DNA of 64,000 bases, taken from assembly GCF_024343675.1 (NCBI RefSeq), contig NZ_RJUD01000104.1, positions 62,001 through 126,000 on the forward strand, in the 5' to 3' direction. Shown piece by piece: positions 17,738 to 27,155 of this stretch. This stretch comes from Lacihabitans sp. CS3-21. Its GTDB lineage: Bacteria > Bacteroidota > Bacteroidia > Cytophagales > Spirosomataceae. The notes beneath the pieces are model-generated. The model did not search any database. It had not been told where the DNA came from and was given only the letters and a program-made list of their open reading frames with translations. A program made the position numbers and the translations under genes. Every line of letters begins with the position of its first letter. The first letter of the stretch is position 1.

Positions 17738-19918
17738 TTATAATTTTGTAGAAACGCTTACGCTAAATCCTCTACCATCTGATGCCCAAATACCTGGTCC
17801 AGGATAAAACTGTGGGCGTTTTGTAAAATACATTTTATTCAAAGCATTATTTAGATTAGCTTTCAGCAATATCATTTTTGATATTCTCACTGTGGCGTTA
17901 AAGTCCATTATTCCATAAGCAGGCACTATGCCTATGCTCCCATTTGAAGTTGCTTTTTCTGTATTAAGTGCATCGGCAAAGCTTTTTGCAGTAAAACTGT
18001 AGAGTGAGGTCAAACTTACTTTTTTGTATCTTATCGTAAGACCGTTTCTTGAAATTACTTTAGGTGTACTTTCTACGTCATTCCCCGTAATGTCAATATT
18101 TTTCTCTCCCAATCTTGCTGATGCCCGTAGATATTTAGCATCCATTAATGCAGTTGAAGTAAAAATAGAAAAATTCAATTGCGGGTTAAATTTACCATAA
18201 TACTCTACAAAACTTTCTAAGCCTTTGGTGAAAGAAGTGCCAATGTTGGTTCTAAATATCTGGAAATTGCCGTTCTCATCGGTTTGAGCCAAAGTGCCTA
18301 ATCTGTTTTTGTAAAGCAACTGAAAATAAGTAAATTCTACTTTCAAATTCTCAAATTCGGCTCTATATCCAGCTTCAAAATTATAACCAAAGGCATCTTT
18401 GAGGTTATCGTCAGATTTTTCAAAAACCGAGCCTGGAATTATATCTTTAAAAATAACTGGGCGGTAGGCTTGTGAAAAACCTGAGTAAAGCTTTTGATTC
18501 AAACCTAATTTATATTCCCCGCTGATTCCGAGGAGAGGAAATTTGTGTTCGATAACATCAGGAAACTTGCTTGAATCATAATAACTTATTGTACCACTCA
18601 TAATCGACTCTCCAGATTCAATCCTAAAGCCGGGGTTCAAAGATAGGTTTTTGCCAAAAGTAAGATGGTTTTCAAAGAAAACTGCCAAGTTCTGTGTTTT
18701 TAAATGTAGGTCTCTACCCCAGGTTCCTTCTATGCTCAGATCATAATCAGAGGCTGTGGTGCCTTTGCCTTGCTGACGTCGATGGAGGTCGTTGTTCATA
18801 TATTGTACACCACCTACCAAAATGGATTTCACTTGTCCAATGTTATAAAAATGCAACATTCTTAGCTCATTGGTAAAACTTTGGTAGTTGTCAATATCTA
18901 CCTGTCTGTTAGCGTATTGAAGAGTTTTGGAGTCAATCCTATCTACCACATCTGCGGTTTTGTCAAACATTACACTATTTCTACTTCCAAAAATAGCAGA
19001 GCTTACAAACGACATTTTAGTTTTTTCAGATAGCTTATAATTTAGACTAATTGAGGGTACATAAATGTCAGGGCTGTAGAAATTTCTTGCTCGGGTAGCC
19101 ATTTTTGGATTTGTATAAAACATACTATCTTTTACTGGACCCGCCAATTGGAAAATATATTTCGATTTTGAAAAATCAAATTTGGCCTCAAATTTTTTTG
19201 AAATTTGGTACTGAATTACCGCAGACATTGCTTCATAGTCGCTTTTTGAATTATTTCTAAATCCGTCGGAAACTCTCTTACTATAATAGGCATAATAATT
19301 CACTTTGCCTATTTGACCTCCAATCGCATTATAAGTACTTAAAAGACCAAATGAACCTATGCTGTTAGTACATTCAAGCGTAATTTTTTTTGTAGAATCG
19401 CCAGTTTTACTGACATAATTCAACATTCCTCCAAATTGAGCCCCGTATTGTAATGAGCCAGTTCCTCTTATTATTTCTATATTTTGGACTGCCTCCATCG
19501 GCATGGAATAATGGCTAGCAGGATAACCATAGATGTCGGTATTGGTTATTACACCGTCTTTTCTGATATTAAATTCCCATCCACGATGTGGGTCTAGGCC
19601 GCGAGTCGAAATGTTGATTTGGTTGCCTGAACCATCCATGTCATAAACAAAAATGCCTGGTACTTTAGCAAAAATCTGTCTCGGAGTTTTCTCAGCAATG
19701 TTGGCATCTAGACCCAAAACATTGATAACTTCAGTTTTTTTACCAGAATATAGATAAGTTCCTTTGGTATTTGGCAACGAAAGGGCATTGAACTTGTATT
19801 TTTGTTCAGATACGTTTAAGGCATTGAGGTTTAATATTTTTGAGGAGTCTGGTAAAGTTTGTCCAAAAGTATGGATACAGACCACCAAACCCAATAAAGA
19901 AAAATATATTGGTTTCAT
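17738..19918 (-). CDS. TonB-dependent outer-membrane receptor, FecA-like
   Basis: 726 residues: signal peptide (1-19), a plug domain at about 60-190 (PRQIFAKVPGIFVYD, NISTRGLDPHRGWEFNIRKDG, VQNIEIIRGTGSLQYGAQFGGMLNYVS) and a beta-barrel to the C-terminus, which ends in an aromatic/hydrophobic strand (GFSVSVSTKL). The RGLDPHRGWEFN stretch and the barrel order resemble FecA-like ferric-citrate receptors. There is no N-terminal CarboxypepD-reg domain, so it is an importer of the classical type, not a SusC. Substrate: an iron chelate or another metal complex is inferred only. It follows the small anchored protein gene by 88 bases on the same strand. Confidence 0.9.
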   Translation of the reverse strand: MKPIYFSLLGLVVCIHTFGQTLPDSSKILNLNALNVSEQKYKFNALSLPNTKGTYLYSGKKTEVINVLGLDANIAEKTPRQIFAKVPGIFVYDMDGSGNQINISTRGLDPHRGWEFNIRKDGVITNTDIYGYPASHYSMPMEAVQNIEIIRGTGSLQYGAQFGGMLNYVSKTGDSTKKITLECTNSIGSFGLLSTYNAIGGQIGKVNYYAYYSKRVSDGFRNNSKSDYEAMSAVIQYQISKKFEAKFDFSKSKYIFQLAGPVKDSMFYTNPKMATRARNFYSPDIYVPSISLNYKLSEKTKMSFVSSAIFGSRNSVMFDKTADVVDRIDSKTLQYANRQVDIDNYQSFTNELRMLHFYNIGQVKSILVGGVQYMNNDLHRRQQGKGTTASDYDLSIEGTWGRDLHLKTQNLAVFFENHLTFGKNLSLNPGFRIESGESIMSGTISYYDSSKFPDVIEHKFPLLGISGEYKLGLNQKLYSGFSQAYRPVIFKDIIPGSVFEKSDDNLKDAFGYNFEAGYRAEFENLKVEFTYFQLLYKNRLGTLAQTDENGNFQIFRTNIGTSFTKGLESFVEYYGKFNPQLNFSIFTSTALMDAKYLRASARLGEKNIDITGNDVESTPKVISRNGLTIRYKKVSLTSLYSFTAKSFADALNTEKATSNGSIGIVPAYGIMDFNATVRISKMILLKANLNNALNKMYFTKRPQFYPGPGIWASDGRGFSVSVSTKL

Positions 19919-20006
19919 TATTAAGTTTTGATTTTGAGCTTTTTAGGAATAAATCACATTCTGTGCCAAATCAATTTGAAATGATTTGCCACCAATAAAT
20001 ACGATA

Positions 20007-20567
20007 TTAACCTTTCAAAATAGGGGGCAGTTGAGTAACTTTTAGTTGGGGTATTAGATAGGTTGTGGAAAAGTAAAAGTGATCAATGGTTGTAAAATCT
20101 ATCCAAAACCAATTTTTCAAAACTAAATTTTGGGCAAAATAGTCGCTGGTGATTTTCTTAAAAAATTCAAGTGTTTTTCGAGAAGAATTTTCTTTTTCTT
20201 TCGACAAATCCAACGTCAAACTGTCACTGAAATCTTTAACTATTGTTAATACATTTTCTCGGGTATAATTTGCTTGTATATAGCAAGTTATTAGCGTATC
20301 GTTGCGGTATTCCACTTTTATTGTTTGGTAGAATTTGCCATTATAAATAGCCGTTTGAGCTTCAGGAAAATGATTTTGGAAATTATTACTATAAGGCAAT
20401 GAAATGGGATATTTGTAAATCAGACTATCTCCTTTTATTTCAATTTGATGATTTAGTTCAATATTATTTTCTGACTCCCAATTGTTCCAAAAAGTTAAAA
20501 GCGTAAAACCTGCAACATGGAGGAGCAGTAAACCTAAAAACAATATGGAAGAGAATTTCCTAAACAA
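20007..20567 (-). CDS. Membrane-anchored hypothetical protein upstream of the TonB receptor
   Basis: 186 residues with an N-terminal hydrophobic helix (residues 7-25, ILFLGLLLLHVAGFTLLTF) and a Tyr/Phe-rich soluble part outside the cytoplasm. I do not recognise the family. The only plausible start is a TTG at 20567; no in-frame ATG exists near the N-terminus, and an in-frame stop lies a few codons upstream. A TACTTTTG -7 element lies 33 bases before it. The same direction and 88-base spacing suggest an operon with the FecA-like receptor, so it may help in uptake of the same compound. Confidence 0.6.
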   Translation of the reverse strand: MFRKFSSILFLGLLLLHVAGFTLLTFWNNWESENNIELNHQIEIKGDSLIYKYPISLPYSNNFQNHFPEAQTAIYNGKFYQTIKVEYRNDTLITCYIQANYTRENVLTIVKDFSDSLTLDLSKEKENSSRKTLEFFKKITSDYFAQNLVLKNWFWIDFTTIDHFYFSTTYLIPQLKVTQLPPILKG

Positions 20568-20599
20568 TAGCTGTATTCTTTAAAAGCTTGATTTTTATG

Positions 20600-20607
20600 C
20601 AAAAGTA
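20600..20607 (-). promoter_or_regulatory. Candidate -7 element (TACTTTTG) of the anchored protein-TonB receptor pair
   Basis: Minus-strand TAnnTTTG match, 33 bases before the TTG start at 20567. Confidence 0.4.
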
Positions 20608-20803
20608 AGGTTTTCTAAGGCTTAAAAAATGATTTTGGGCATTTTTGAAAGGTTTGTAGATTTTCCTACATCCTAAGTGTATGGCTTTAATTACTTCTCT
20701 CGCTCAACTTTGACAACTTACAAACTTAAATTTTATACAAAACCCTATCTTCAGATTTCTACCAAACTGCCATAACCAAGATAATTTTCTGCCACTTATT
20801 CCT

Positions 20804-20811
20804 TATTTTTG
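20804..20811 (+). promoter_or_regulatory. Candidate -7 element (TATTTTTG) of valS
   Basis: TAnnTTTG match 34 bases before the valS ATG at 20846. A T-rich stretch lies upstream but no clear TTTG -33 box. Confidence 0.45.
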
Positions 20812-20845
20812 CAAAATATAAAATTTGGTTCAAAGAAATCAGCAA

Positions 20846-23596
20846 ATGGAAATTTCGAAAACATACGTTCCCAAGGAAATAGAAGACAAATGGTATGTCT
20901 ATTGGGAGAAAAATAAATTCTTCAAGTCCACACCTAACAAAGACAAAGAGCCTTACACGATAGTCATTCCGCCGCCCAACGTAACGGGCGTTCTGCATAT
21001 GGGGCATATGCTCAACAATACTATTCAGGACGTACTCATTCGCAAGGCACGTATGGAAGGAAAGGAAGCTTGTTGGGTTCCTGGAACAGACCACGCTTCG
21101 ATAGCCACGGAAGCCAAAGTGGTGGCCATGCTCAAAGAACAAGGCATCAACAAAGCAGATTTGACGAGAGATGAATTCTTGAAATATTGCTGGGAATGGA
21201 CCGAAAAATACGGTGGAATTATCCTGAAACAATTGCGGAAACTGGGTGCTTCGTGCGATTGGGATAGAACACGATTCACAATGGAAGAAAGCCTGTACGA
21301 TGCCGTAATAGATGTTTTCGTGGATTTACACCAAAAAGGCGACATTTACAGAGGATACCGCATGGTAAACTGGGACCCTCAGGCCAAAACTACCGTTTCA
21401 GATGAAGAGGTAATTACCAAAGAAATGCCATCAAAATTGGTGCATATCAAATATATCGGCGATGATGCTGAGGTTATAATAGCTACCACCCGTCCTGAAA
21501 CCATTATGGCTGATTCAGCTATATGTGTGCATCCAGAAGACGAACGATATATAAATTTGATTGGCAAAAAAGTAAGGATTCCTTTAATAAATAGAGAAAT
21601 CACAATCATTGCGGACGAATATGTGGAGATGGAGTTTGGAACTGGCTGTTTGAAAGTTACACCTGCCCACGATCAAAACGACTTTGCTTTGGGCGAGAAG
21701 CATAAATTAGAGGTAATTGATATCTTAACGGATGACGGTAAACTCAACGAAAAAGCCCAGATTCTAGTTGGTGAAGACAGATTTGTGGCTCGTAAAATGA
21801 TTATCAAAATGCTGGAAGAATCTGGCAATTTGGTGAAAGTAGAAGAATACAAATCCAATGTGGGAACATCAGAAAGAACGGGAGCTGTAATTGAGCCGAA
21901 GATCTCTTTGCAGTGGTTTTTGAAAATGGAACGATTGAGCAAGCCTGCCCACGGAAACGTAATGAACGACACCATTCAGCTCATTCCGCCAAAATTCAAA
22001 AATACTTATAACCACTGGATGGAAAACGTTCGCGACTGGTGTATCAGTCGTCAACTTTGGTGGGGACATCGTATTCCTGCCTATTATCTGGCCGATGGCA
22101 CTTGCATCGTAGCCAAGTCAGTTGAGGATGCAGTTGAAATAGCAAATACCAAGCACAATAAAACGGTATCAGCATCAGATTTCACGCAGGACGAAGACGT
22201 ATTGGATACATGGTTTAGTTCATGGTTGTGGCCAATTTCGGTTTTTGATGGTTTCAAAGACCCAAATAATGAAGACATCAACTATTATTACCCGACCAAT
22301 GACTTAGTAACTGCCCCAGAAATTCTTTTCTTTTGGGTTGCAAGAATGATTATTGCAGGATATGAATATAAAGGCACATTTCCGTTCAAAAATGTTTACT
22401 TAACAGGAATCGTAAGAGACAAACAAGGCCGAAAAATGTCCAAATCTTTGGGCAATTCGCCTGATCCTTTGGATTTGATAGATAAATTTGGTGCCGACGG
22501 TGTGCGAACAGGAATGCTTTTTAGTTCACCAGCAGGCAACGACTTACCTTATGATGAAAAATTAGTAGAACAAGGCCGAAACTTCTCCAACAAAATGTGG
22601 AATGCATTTAGATTGGTGAAGGGATGGAATGTGGCTTCTCCCTTCGACTCCGCTCAGGGGACGCTCAGCCACCAAATCGACTCCGCTCAGGGAACGCTCA
22701 GCCACCAAACCGACTCCGCTCAGGGAACACTCAGCCAGCAAATCGATTCCGTTCAGGGAACCCCTCATGAAAGTCAAGGAAATAAGGTTGCGGTAGACTG
22801 GTTTAGAGCAAAGCTCATCGTTGCCATAGCAGAAGCCCTCGACCACTACGACAAATTCCGTATGTCAGATGCACTTTTGGTGACTTACAATTTGATTTGG
22901 AACGACTTCTGTTCGCAGTATCTCGAAATGATAAAGCCTGCTTATGTGGATGGACAAAGTTTGCCGATAGACCAAGAAACCTACGATGCTACATTGGGAT
23001 TCTTCGAGGAATTGATGCGTTTGGTGCATCCTTGGACACCTTTCATTTCTGAAGAAATTTGGCAAAATATTCAAGAGAGAAAGGAGAATGATTCTATTTG
23101 TATTCAAGAATTCCCGAAAGTAGGAGAGGTAGATAGAAAAATATTGGCTGATTTCGAAATCTTGTTTGAGTTGGTTTCATGGGTTCGTAACACCCGCCAG
23201 TCAAAACAAATGTCGCCAAAAGAGGCCTTGCCTTTGAGCATAAATACCCAAGATGCTAGCAAATACGCTCATTTGGAGGGTTTGATGAAAAAAATGGCCA
23301 ATCTTTCAGAAATTACTTTTGTTAGTTCTTCTGTCAAAGGCATAAGTTTGGTAATAAAAGGCGATGAATTTGGCATTGATTTGGGCGAAAATTTGGATGT
23401 CGCAGCAGAAATAGAAAATCTCAAAAAAGACCTCGAATATACCCAAGGTTTTAAGAAATCAGTTGAAGCTAAGCTCGCTAACGAGAGATTTGTAGCTAAC
23501 GCAGCACCTGAATTGGTACAGAGAGAAAGAGATAAGCTGGAAGATGCGGACGCAAAGATTAAAGCGATTGAGGAGTCGTTACAAAAATTGGCCTGA
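20846..23596 (+). CDS. valS: Valine-tRNA ligase with an in-frame tandem-repeat insertion
   Basis: Class I aminoacyl-tRNA synthetase, 916 residues from the ATG at 20846 (a TTG at 20825 is in frame but less likely). The HIGH-type motif is HMGHM at residues 51-55, the editing domain lies between, KMSKS is near 530-534 (GRKMSKSLGNSPDP), then comes the anticodon-binding domain and a C-terminal coiled-coil arm (EIENLKKDLEYTQGF). Between the helix NKMWNAFRLVKGWNVA and the segment KVAVDWFRAKL, residues 601-643 consist of an 11-residue repeat (DSAQGTLSHQI and variants) in three full copies and one decayed copy. Bacteroidota ValS is normally shorter and lacks this. The frame stays open and the catalytic motifs are intact, so the protein is presumably active. 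Confidence 0.96.
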   Translation: MEISKTYVPKEIEDKWYVYWEKNKFFKSTPNKDKEPYTIVIPPPNVTGVLHMGHMLNNTIQDVLIRKARMEGKEACWVPGTDHASIATEAKVVAMLKEQGINKADLTRDEFLKYCWEWTEKYGGIILKQLRKLGASCDWDRTRFTMEESLYDAVIDVFVDLHQKGDIYRGYRMVNWDPQAKTTVSDEEVITKEMPSKLVHIKYIGDDAEVIIATTRPETIMADSAICVHPEDERYINLIGKKVRIPLINREITIIADEYVEMEFGTGCLKVTPAHDQNDFALGEKHKLEVIDILTDDGKLNEKAQILVGEDRFVARKMIIKMLEESGNLVKVEEYKSNVGTSERTGAVIEPKISLQWFLKMERLSKPAHGNVMNDTIQLIPPKFKNTYNHWMENVRDWCISRQLWWGHRIPAYYLADGTCIVAKSVEDAVEIANTKHNKTVSASDFTQDEDVLDTWFSSWLWPISVFDGFKDPNNEDINYYYPTNDLVTAPEILFFWVARMIIAGYEYKGTFPFKNVYLTGIVRDKQGRKMSKSLGNSPDPLDLIDKFGADGVRTGMLFSSPAGNDLPYDEKLVEQGRNFSNKMWNAFRLVKGWNVASPFDSAQGTLSHQIDSAQGTLSHQTDSAQGTLSQQIDSVQGTPHESQGNKVAVDWFRAKLIVAIAEALDHYDKFRMSDALLVTYNLIWNDFCSQYLEMIKPAYVDGQSLPIDQETYDATLGFFEELMRLVHPWTPFISEEIWQNIQERKENDSICIQEFPKVGEVDRKILADFEILFELVSWVRNTRQSKQMSPKEALPLSINTQDASKYAHLEGLMKKMANLSEITFVSSSVKGISLVIKGDEFGIDLGENLDVAAEIENLKKDLEYTQGFKKSVEAKLANERFVANAAPELVQRERDKLEDADAKIKAIEESLQKLA
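22646..22774 (+). repeat. Tandem 33-bp repeat inside valS
   Basis: Units at 22646-22678, 22679-22711, 22712-22744 and a decayed fourth at 22745-22774. Each begins GACTCCGCTCAGGGAACGCT or a near copy. They are more GC-rich than the surrounding gene. The flanking CCCTTCGACTCCGCTCAGGG segment has CCCT/AGGG ends and resembles short dispersed repeats met in several Bacteroidota genomes. Confidence 0.9.
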
Positions 23597-23772
23597 GTGC
23601 GTAAATTTTTCAAGCAAGATTTTTGATTTAATTGGATAAAAATGGATTTAATATCGAGCGTAGCTTTCAATAGCTTTAACTCTCTTTCTATCTTAGATTA
23701 AACCTTATTTATTTAAATTTAATAGAAATCTTAAAAACTTACAGGTTACTTTTTTCTTCTCCACAAAAAGCT

Positions 23773-23780
23773 TAGTTTTG
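23773..23780 (+). promoter_or_regulatory. Candidate -7 element (TAGTTTTG) of the amino-acid permease gene
   Basis: TAnnTTTG match 48 bases before the ATG at 23829. Confidence 0.4.
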
Positions 23781-23828
23781 AATATGGGAGTAATTAGACT
23801 TTCGTATTTAAAACTTCAAACAAAATAG

Positions 23829-25139
23829 ATGTCATCAACAAATCATGAAGGCCTTCGCCGCGAAATCGGGGTTTTAGGACTAGCAGCCAATACGCTCAAC
23901 CGTACCATCGGTGCCGGAATTTTCGTTTTACCTGCCTTTGTGGCCAGTTTTTTGGGCGAAACAAGCATTTTAGCATACCTTTTTTGCGGTTTCTTAATGA
24001 TGCTCATCATGCTCTGTTTTTCAGAAATTGGCAGCAAAATTACATCTACAGGAGGTGCATATGCTTATATCCACGCCGCTTTTGGGCCTTACGCAGGTTT
24101 TTTGGCCAATACCATGTTTTGGTTTGTAGGAATCTTGGCCGACGCCGCCATAGCCAACGCCATGGCCGATATGCTCAGTATTTATTTACCTTTTTTATCT
24201 GAAATACTTTTCAGGGCAATCTTCTTTTTGTTAGTTTTTGGATTTTTTACTTTCGTCAATATTTTAGGGGTTAAACATGGCGATAATATGGTAAAGATTA
24301 ATACGCTTATCAAGTTGGTACCATTGACTATCCTCATTATCGCAGGTTTTATGGGCACTTCTATCGACAATTTAAAGTGGCATTCGCTGCCTACAATCTC
24401 AAAATTGGGTGAGGCCTCAATATTGCTATTTTTTGCTTTTGCAGGAGGTGAAGCTTCATTAAACGTAAGTGGTGAGCTAAAAAATCCGCAAAAAGTTGTT
24501 CCACTGGGCATACTTTCGGGTATGGGTGCAGTGGTTTTGTTTTATGTTTTAATACAGACTGTCTCTCAGGGGGTACTTGGAGCAGATTTGGTTAATTTTA
24601 AAGAGGCACCCTTGGCAGCTGTAGCAAACAAAGTAATCGGCTCTTTTGGCTCAACTTTGATGATTGCAGGTGCGGTTTTCTCTATGTTTGCTGCTTTAAG
24701 TGGTTCGGTTTTGTCTTATCCTAGGGTTATTTTTGCAGGAGCAAATAAAGGTTGGATGCCAAAAATAATGGCCAAGGTTCACCCGAAATTTGCAACCCCT
24801 TATGTTGCCATTATTACTTATGCAATCTTAGATTTGGTCTTTTCACTTTCTGGTGGCTTTAAGCAATTAGCCATAATAGCCAGTGCATCACTTCTTGTGG
24901 TATACTTCGGTGTCGTAGCAGCAACTATCAAACTCCGATTGCAGGAAACCGACAAGTCAATAGGCTTTAGATTACCCTTCGGAGTGGGTATTCCTGTCTC
25001 GGCAGCTATTTCCATCCTATGGTTTTTATCTAATTTGGCGATGAAAGAAATCACCAGTTTAGTCGTTTTTCTGGCGGTTTTGTCTGTACTTTATATCCTA
25101 ATTGAATTTTATAAAAAAAGAAATAACCATACGGTTTGA
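23829..25139 (+). CDS. APC-family amino-acid permease
   Basis: 436 residues with about 12 predicted membrane helices. The first helix carries the APC motif TLNRTIGAGIFVLPAFVASFLG (key residues GAGIF near 30), with the usual STGGAYAYIHAAFGPYAGFL in helices 2-3 and FFAFAGGEASLNVSGELKNPQKVVP in helix 6 (the FaFxGfE-type motif). It should move an amino acid across the inner membrane in symport or exchange; which one is not readable. It stands alone with its own -7 element, 49 bases ahead of the SGNH hydrolase gene. Confidence 0.9.
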   Translation: MSSTNHEGLRREIGVLGLAANTLNRTIGAGIFVLPAFVASFLGETSILAYLFCGFLMMLIMLCFSEIGSKITSTGGAYAYIHAAFGPYAGFLANTMFWFVGILADAAIANAMADMLSIYLPFLSEILFRAIFFLLVFGFFTFVNILGVKHGDNMVKINTLIKLVPLTILIIAGFMGTSIDNLKWHSLPTISKLGEASILLFFAFAGGEASLNVSGELKNPQKVVPLGILSGMGAVVLFYVLIQTVSQGVLGADLVNFKEAPLAAVANKVIGSFGSTLMIAGAVFSMFAALSGSVLSYPRVIFAGANKGWMPKIMAKVHPKFATPYVAIITYAILDLVFSLSGGFKQLAIIASASLLVVYFGVVAATIKLRLQETDKSIGFRLPFGVGIPVSAAISILWFLSNLAMKEITSLVVFLAVLSVLYILIEFYKKRNNHTV

Positions 25140-25188
25140 TCCATGTTGATAAGTATATTCGTTTCTTTCAAAGACAAAATCAACGTAG

Positions 25189-25884
25189 ATGAAACCTATC
25201 TTTTTAATTATAATTTTATTCTTTTATTCATGTGAGAGCACCTCGCAAGAGATAGATAATCAAAACAATACCATGTCGAACGGTTTATCATATTTAGCCT
25301 TAGGAGATAGTTATACGATTGGTGAAAGTGTCACCGAGGATCAAAGATGGCCGGTGCAATTGGCCAAAAGTTTAACTTCAAATGGTATTGCGGTTTCACA
25401 ACCGCAAATAATCGCCAAAACGGGTTGGACCACCGATGAGTTAAAAGCAAAAATTGTTTCAGAAAATATCACCAAAAAGTATGATTGGGTTTCTTTATTG
25501 ATTGGCGTAAATAACCAATATAGGGGCCGAAGTGTGGAAGAATTTAGAAAACAATACGTTGATTTATTAGAAACCGCTATTCAATTTTCAGGGAATCGAC
25601 CACACTATGTTTTTGTTGTTTCCATTCCTGACTGGGGAGTAACGCCTTTTGGCAGAAATAGTCCTAAAAAGTCAATATCCGAACAAATAGACTTATTCAA
25701 TGCCATAAAAAAAGAAGAAACCGAGAAAAGGGGAATTCTTTTTGTGGACATCACACCCATTTCTCGCCAAGCCATCAATGACCCTTCTCTTATTGCAGAA
25801 GATGGTTTGCATCCTTCTGGAAAAATGTATCAGCTTTGGACAGAAAAAATAGTACCCGAACTCCTGAAGAAAGTTAAGCCATGA
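25189..25884 (+). CDS. SGNH/GDSL hydrolase lipoprotein
   Basis: 231 residues. A lipoprotein signal peptide ends at Cys15 (FFYSC). Block I of the SGNH fold is LALGDSYTIGE with nucleophile Ser41, the block III Asn is in LIGVNNQYRG, and block V is DGLHPSG with Asp205 and His208. It is likely an esterase or lipase anchored to a membrane and facing the periplasm. Its TGA shares ATGA with the start of kynU, so the two are translated together; no link of esterase to kynurenine metabolism is known to me, though a formylkynurenine-like ester/amide substrate could be imagined. Confidence 0.88.
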   Translation: MKPIFLIIILFFYSCESTSQEIDNQNNTMSNGLSYLALGDSYTIGESVTEDQRWPVQLAKSLTSNGIAVSQPQIIAKTGWTTDELKAKIVSENITKKYDWVSLLIGVNNQYRGRSVEEFRKQYVDLLETAIQFSGNRPHYVFVVSIPDWGVTPFGRNSPKKSISEQIDLFNAIKKEETEKRGILFVDITPISRQAINDPSLIAEDGLHPSGKMYQLWTEKIVPELLKKVKP

Positions 25885-27155
25885 ACCAAGACGAATTACA
25901 GCAAAAAGCCTTAGAACTAGATAAAAAGGATCAGCTCGCACACTTTAGAGATCAATTCGAAATTGGAGAGGAAATATATTTAGACGGAAATTCACTCGGA
26001 AGATTACCCAAAAAAACCGTTAGCCTTATCTCGGAAATAACTCAAAATCAGTGGGGAAAACGTCTGATCAGAAGTTGGAATGAGCATTGGATGGAGCTTC
26101 CCAGCAAGGTTGCAGCCAAAATAGCCCAGGTAGTTGGAGCCCAAGCAGATGAGATATTTGTTGGCGATAGTACCTCCATCAATTTCTATAAGTTGGCTTT
26201 TGCGGCACTTAAAAACCAAGAGTCCAAAACCAGAATCATCACCGACTCACTCAATTTCCCGACGGATATTTATGTTTTACAAGGTTTGATTGAGCAACAG
26301 TTTAAAAATCATTCGCTTACTATAATTCAAAGTGCCGACGAACAGCGAATTTCAGATGAAGCCATTTCTAATGCTTTAGATAACGAAACGGCTTTATTAA
26401 CACTTTCCCACGTGGTTTTCAAAAGTGCTTATATGTATGACATGCACAAAATTAACCACTTGGCCCATAAAAAAGGTGCCTTGGTTTTGTGGGACTTGAG
26501 TCATTCTGCTGGTGCTGTGGAGGTTAATCTCAATGAATCTGGTGCAGACATGGCCGTAGGCTGTACATACAAATATCTCAACGGTGGCCCAGGGGCTCCT
26601 GCATTTTTATATGTGCGAAAAGACCTCCAAGCTAAACTGATGAATCCTATTTGGGGATGGTTTAGTCACCAAAAGCCATTTGATTTTACCTTAAATTACG
26701 AGGCCAAAGCTGATATTCAGCGTTTCTCAGCCGGCACACCTTCGGTACTTTCACTGGCAGCCATAGCGTCAGGCATAGACATCACACTCGAAGCGGGCAT
26801 GAAGAATTTGAGAGAGAAAAGTGTCTCTCAAACCAACTATTTGATAGAATTGATCGAAAATCTACTGACTCCTATTGGATTTACAATTGCTTCGCCCACC
26901 AATTCCAAAGAACGAGGTTCCCACATTTCCATCCAACACCCAGAAGGATACCGAATAAACCGAGCCATGATAGAACCCACTAACGATTCACCCGTAATCA
27001 TACCCGACTTTCGCCCACCCAACAACATCCGCTTGGGTATTGCACCTCTTTACAACACCTTTGAAGAAATTTTTGAAACCATTGTTCGGATAAAAACCAT
27101 CGTTGAAACTAGGGAATTTGAGCGATTTGGTGGGGAGAGGTTGGAGGTGGTATGA
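25881..27155 (+). CDS. kynU: Kynureninase
   Basis: PLP enzyme of 424 residues that cleaves kynurenine to anthranilate and alanine (or 3-hydroxykynurenine to 3-hydroxyanthranilate) in tryptophan breakdown or NAD synthesis. Recognised by YLDGNSLGRLPK near the start, the WDLSHSAGAVEV segment with the PLP Asp, the Schiff-base lysine near residue 230 in CTYKYLNGGPGAPAF, and RFSAGTPSVLSLAA. Length is normal for the family. Overlaps the SGNH gene by four bases. No tryptophan dioxygenase or kynurenine monooxygenase gene is in the window. A run of nine G follows the stop directly. Confidence 0.95.
   Translation: MNQDELQQKALELDKKDQLAHFRDQFEIGEEIYLDGNSLGRLPKKTVSLISEITQNQWGKRLIRSWNEHWMELPSKVAAKIAQVVGAQADEIFVGDSTSINFYKLAFAALKNQESKTRIITDSLNFPTDIYVLQGLIEQQFKNHSLTIIQSADEQRISDEAISNALDNETALLTLSHVVFKSAYMYDMHKINHLAHKKGALVLWDLSHSAGAVEVNLNESGADMAVGCTYKYLNGGPGAPAFLYVRKDLQAKLMNPIWGWFSHQKPFDFTLNYEAKADIQRFSAGTPSVLSLAAIASGIDITLEAGMKNLREKSVSQTNYLIELIENLLTPIGFTIASPTNSKERGSHISIQHPEGYRINRAMIEPTNDSPVIIPDFRPPNNIRLGIAPLYNTFEEIFETIVRIKTIVETREFERFGGERLEVV

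Noticed and set aside
20759-21232. 157-codon frame on the minus strand across the valS start
   Set aside because: Antisense shadow of the conserved ValS N-terminus; Cys/Phe-rich composition typical of a shadow frame.
22646-22774. CRISPR array
   Set aside because: The repeats are directly adjacent without unique spacers and remain in frame with valS; this is a coding minisatellite.
23269-23670. 133-codon Ser/Leu-rich frame antisense to the valS 3' end
   Set aside because: Mirror of the ValS coiled coil; no independent start signal or motif.
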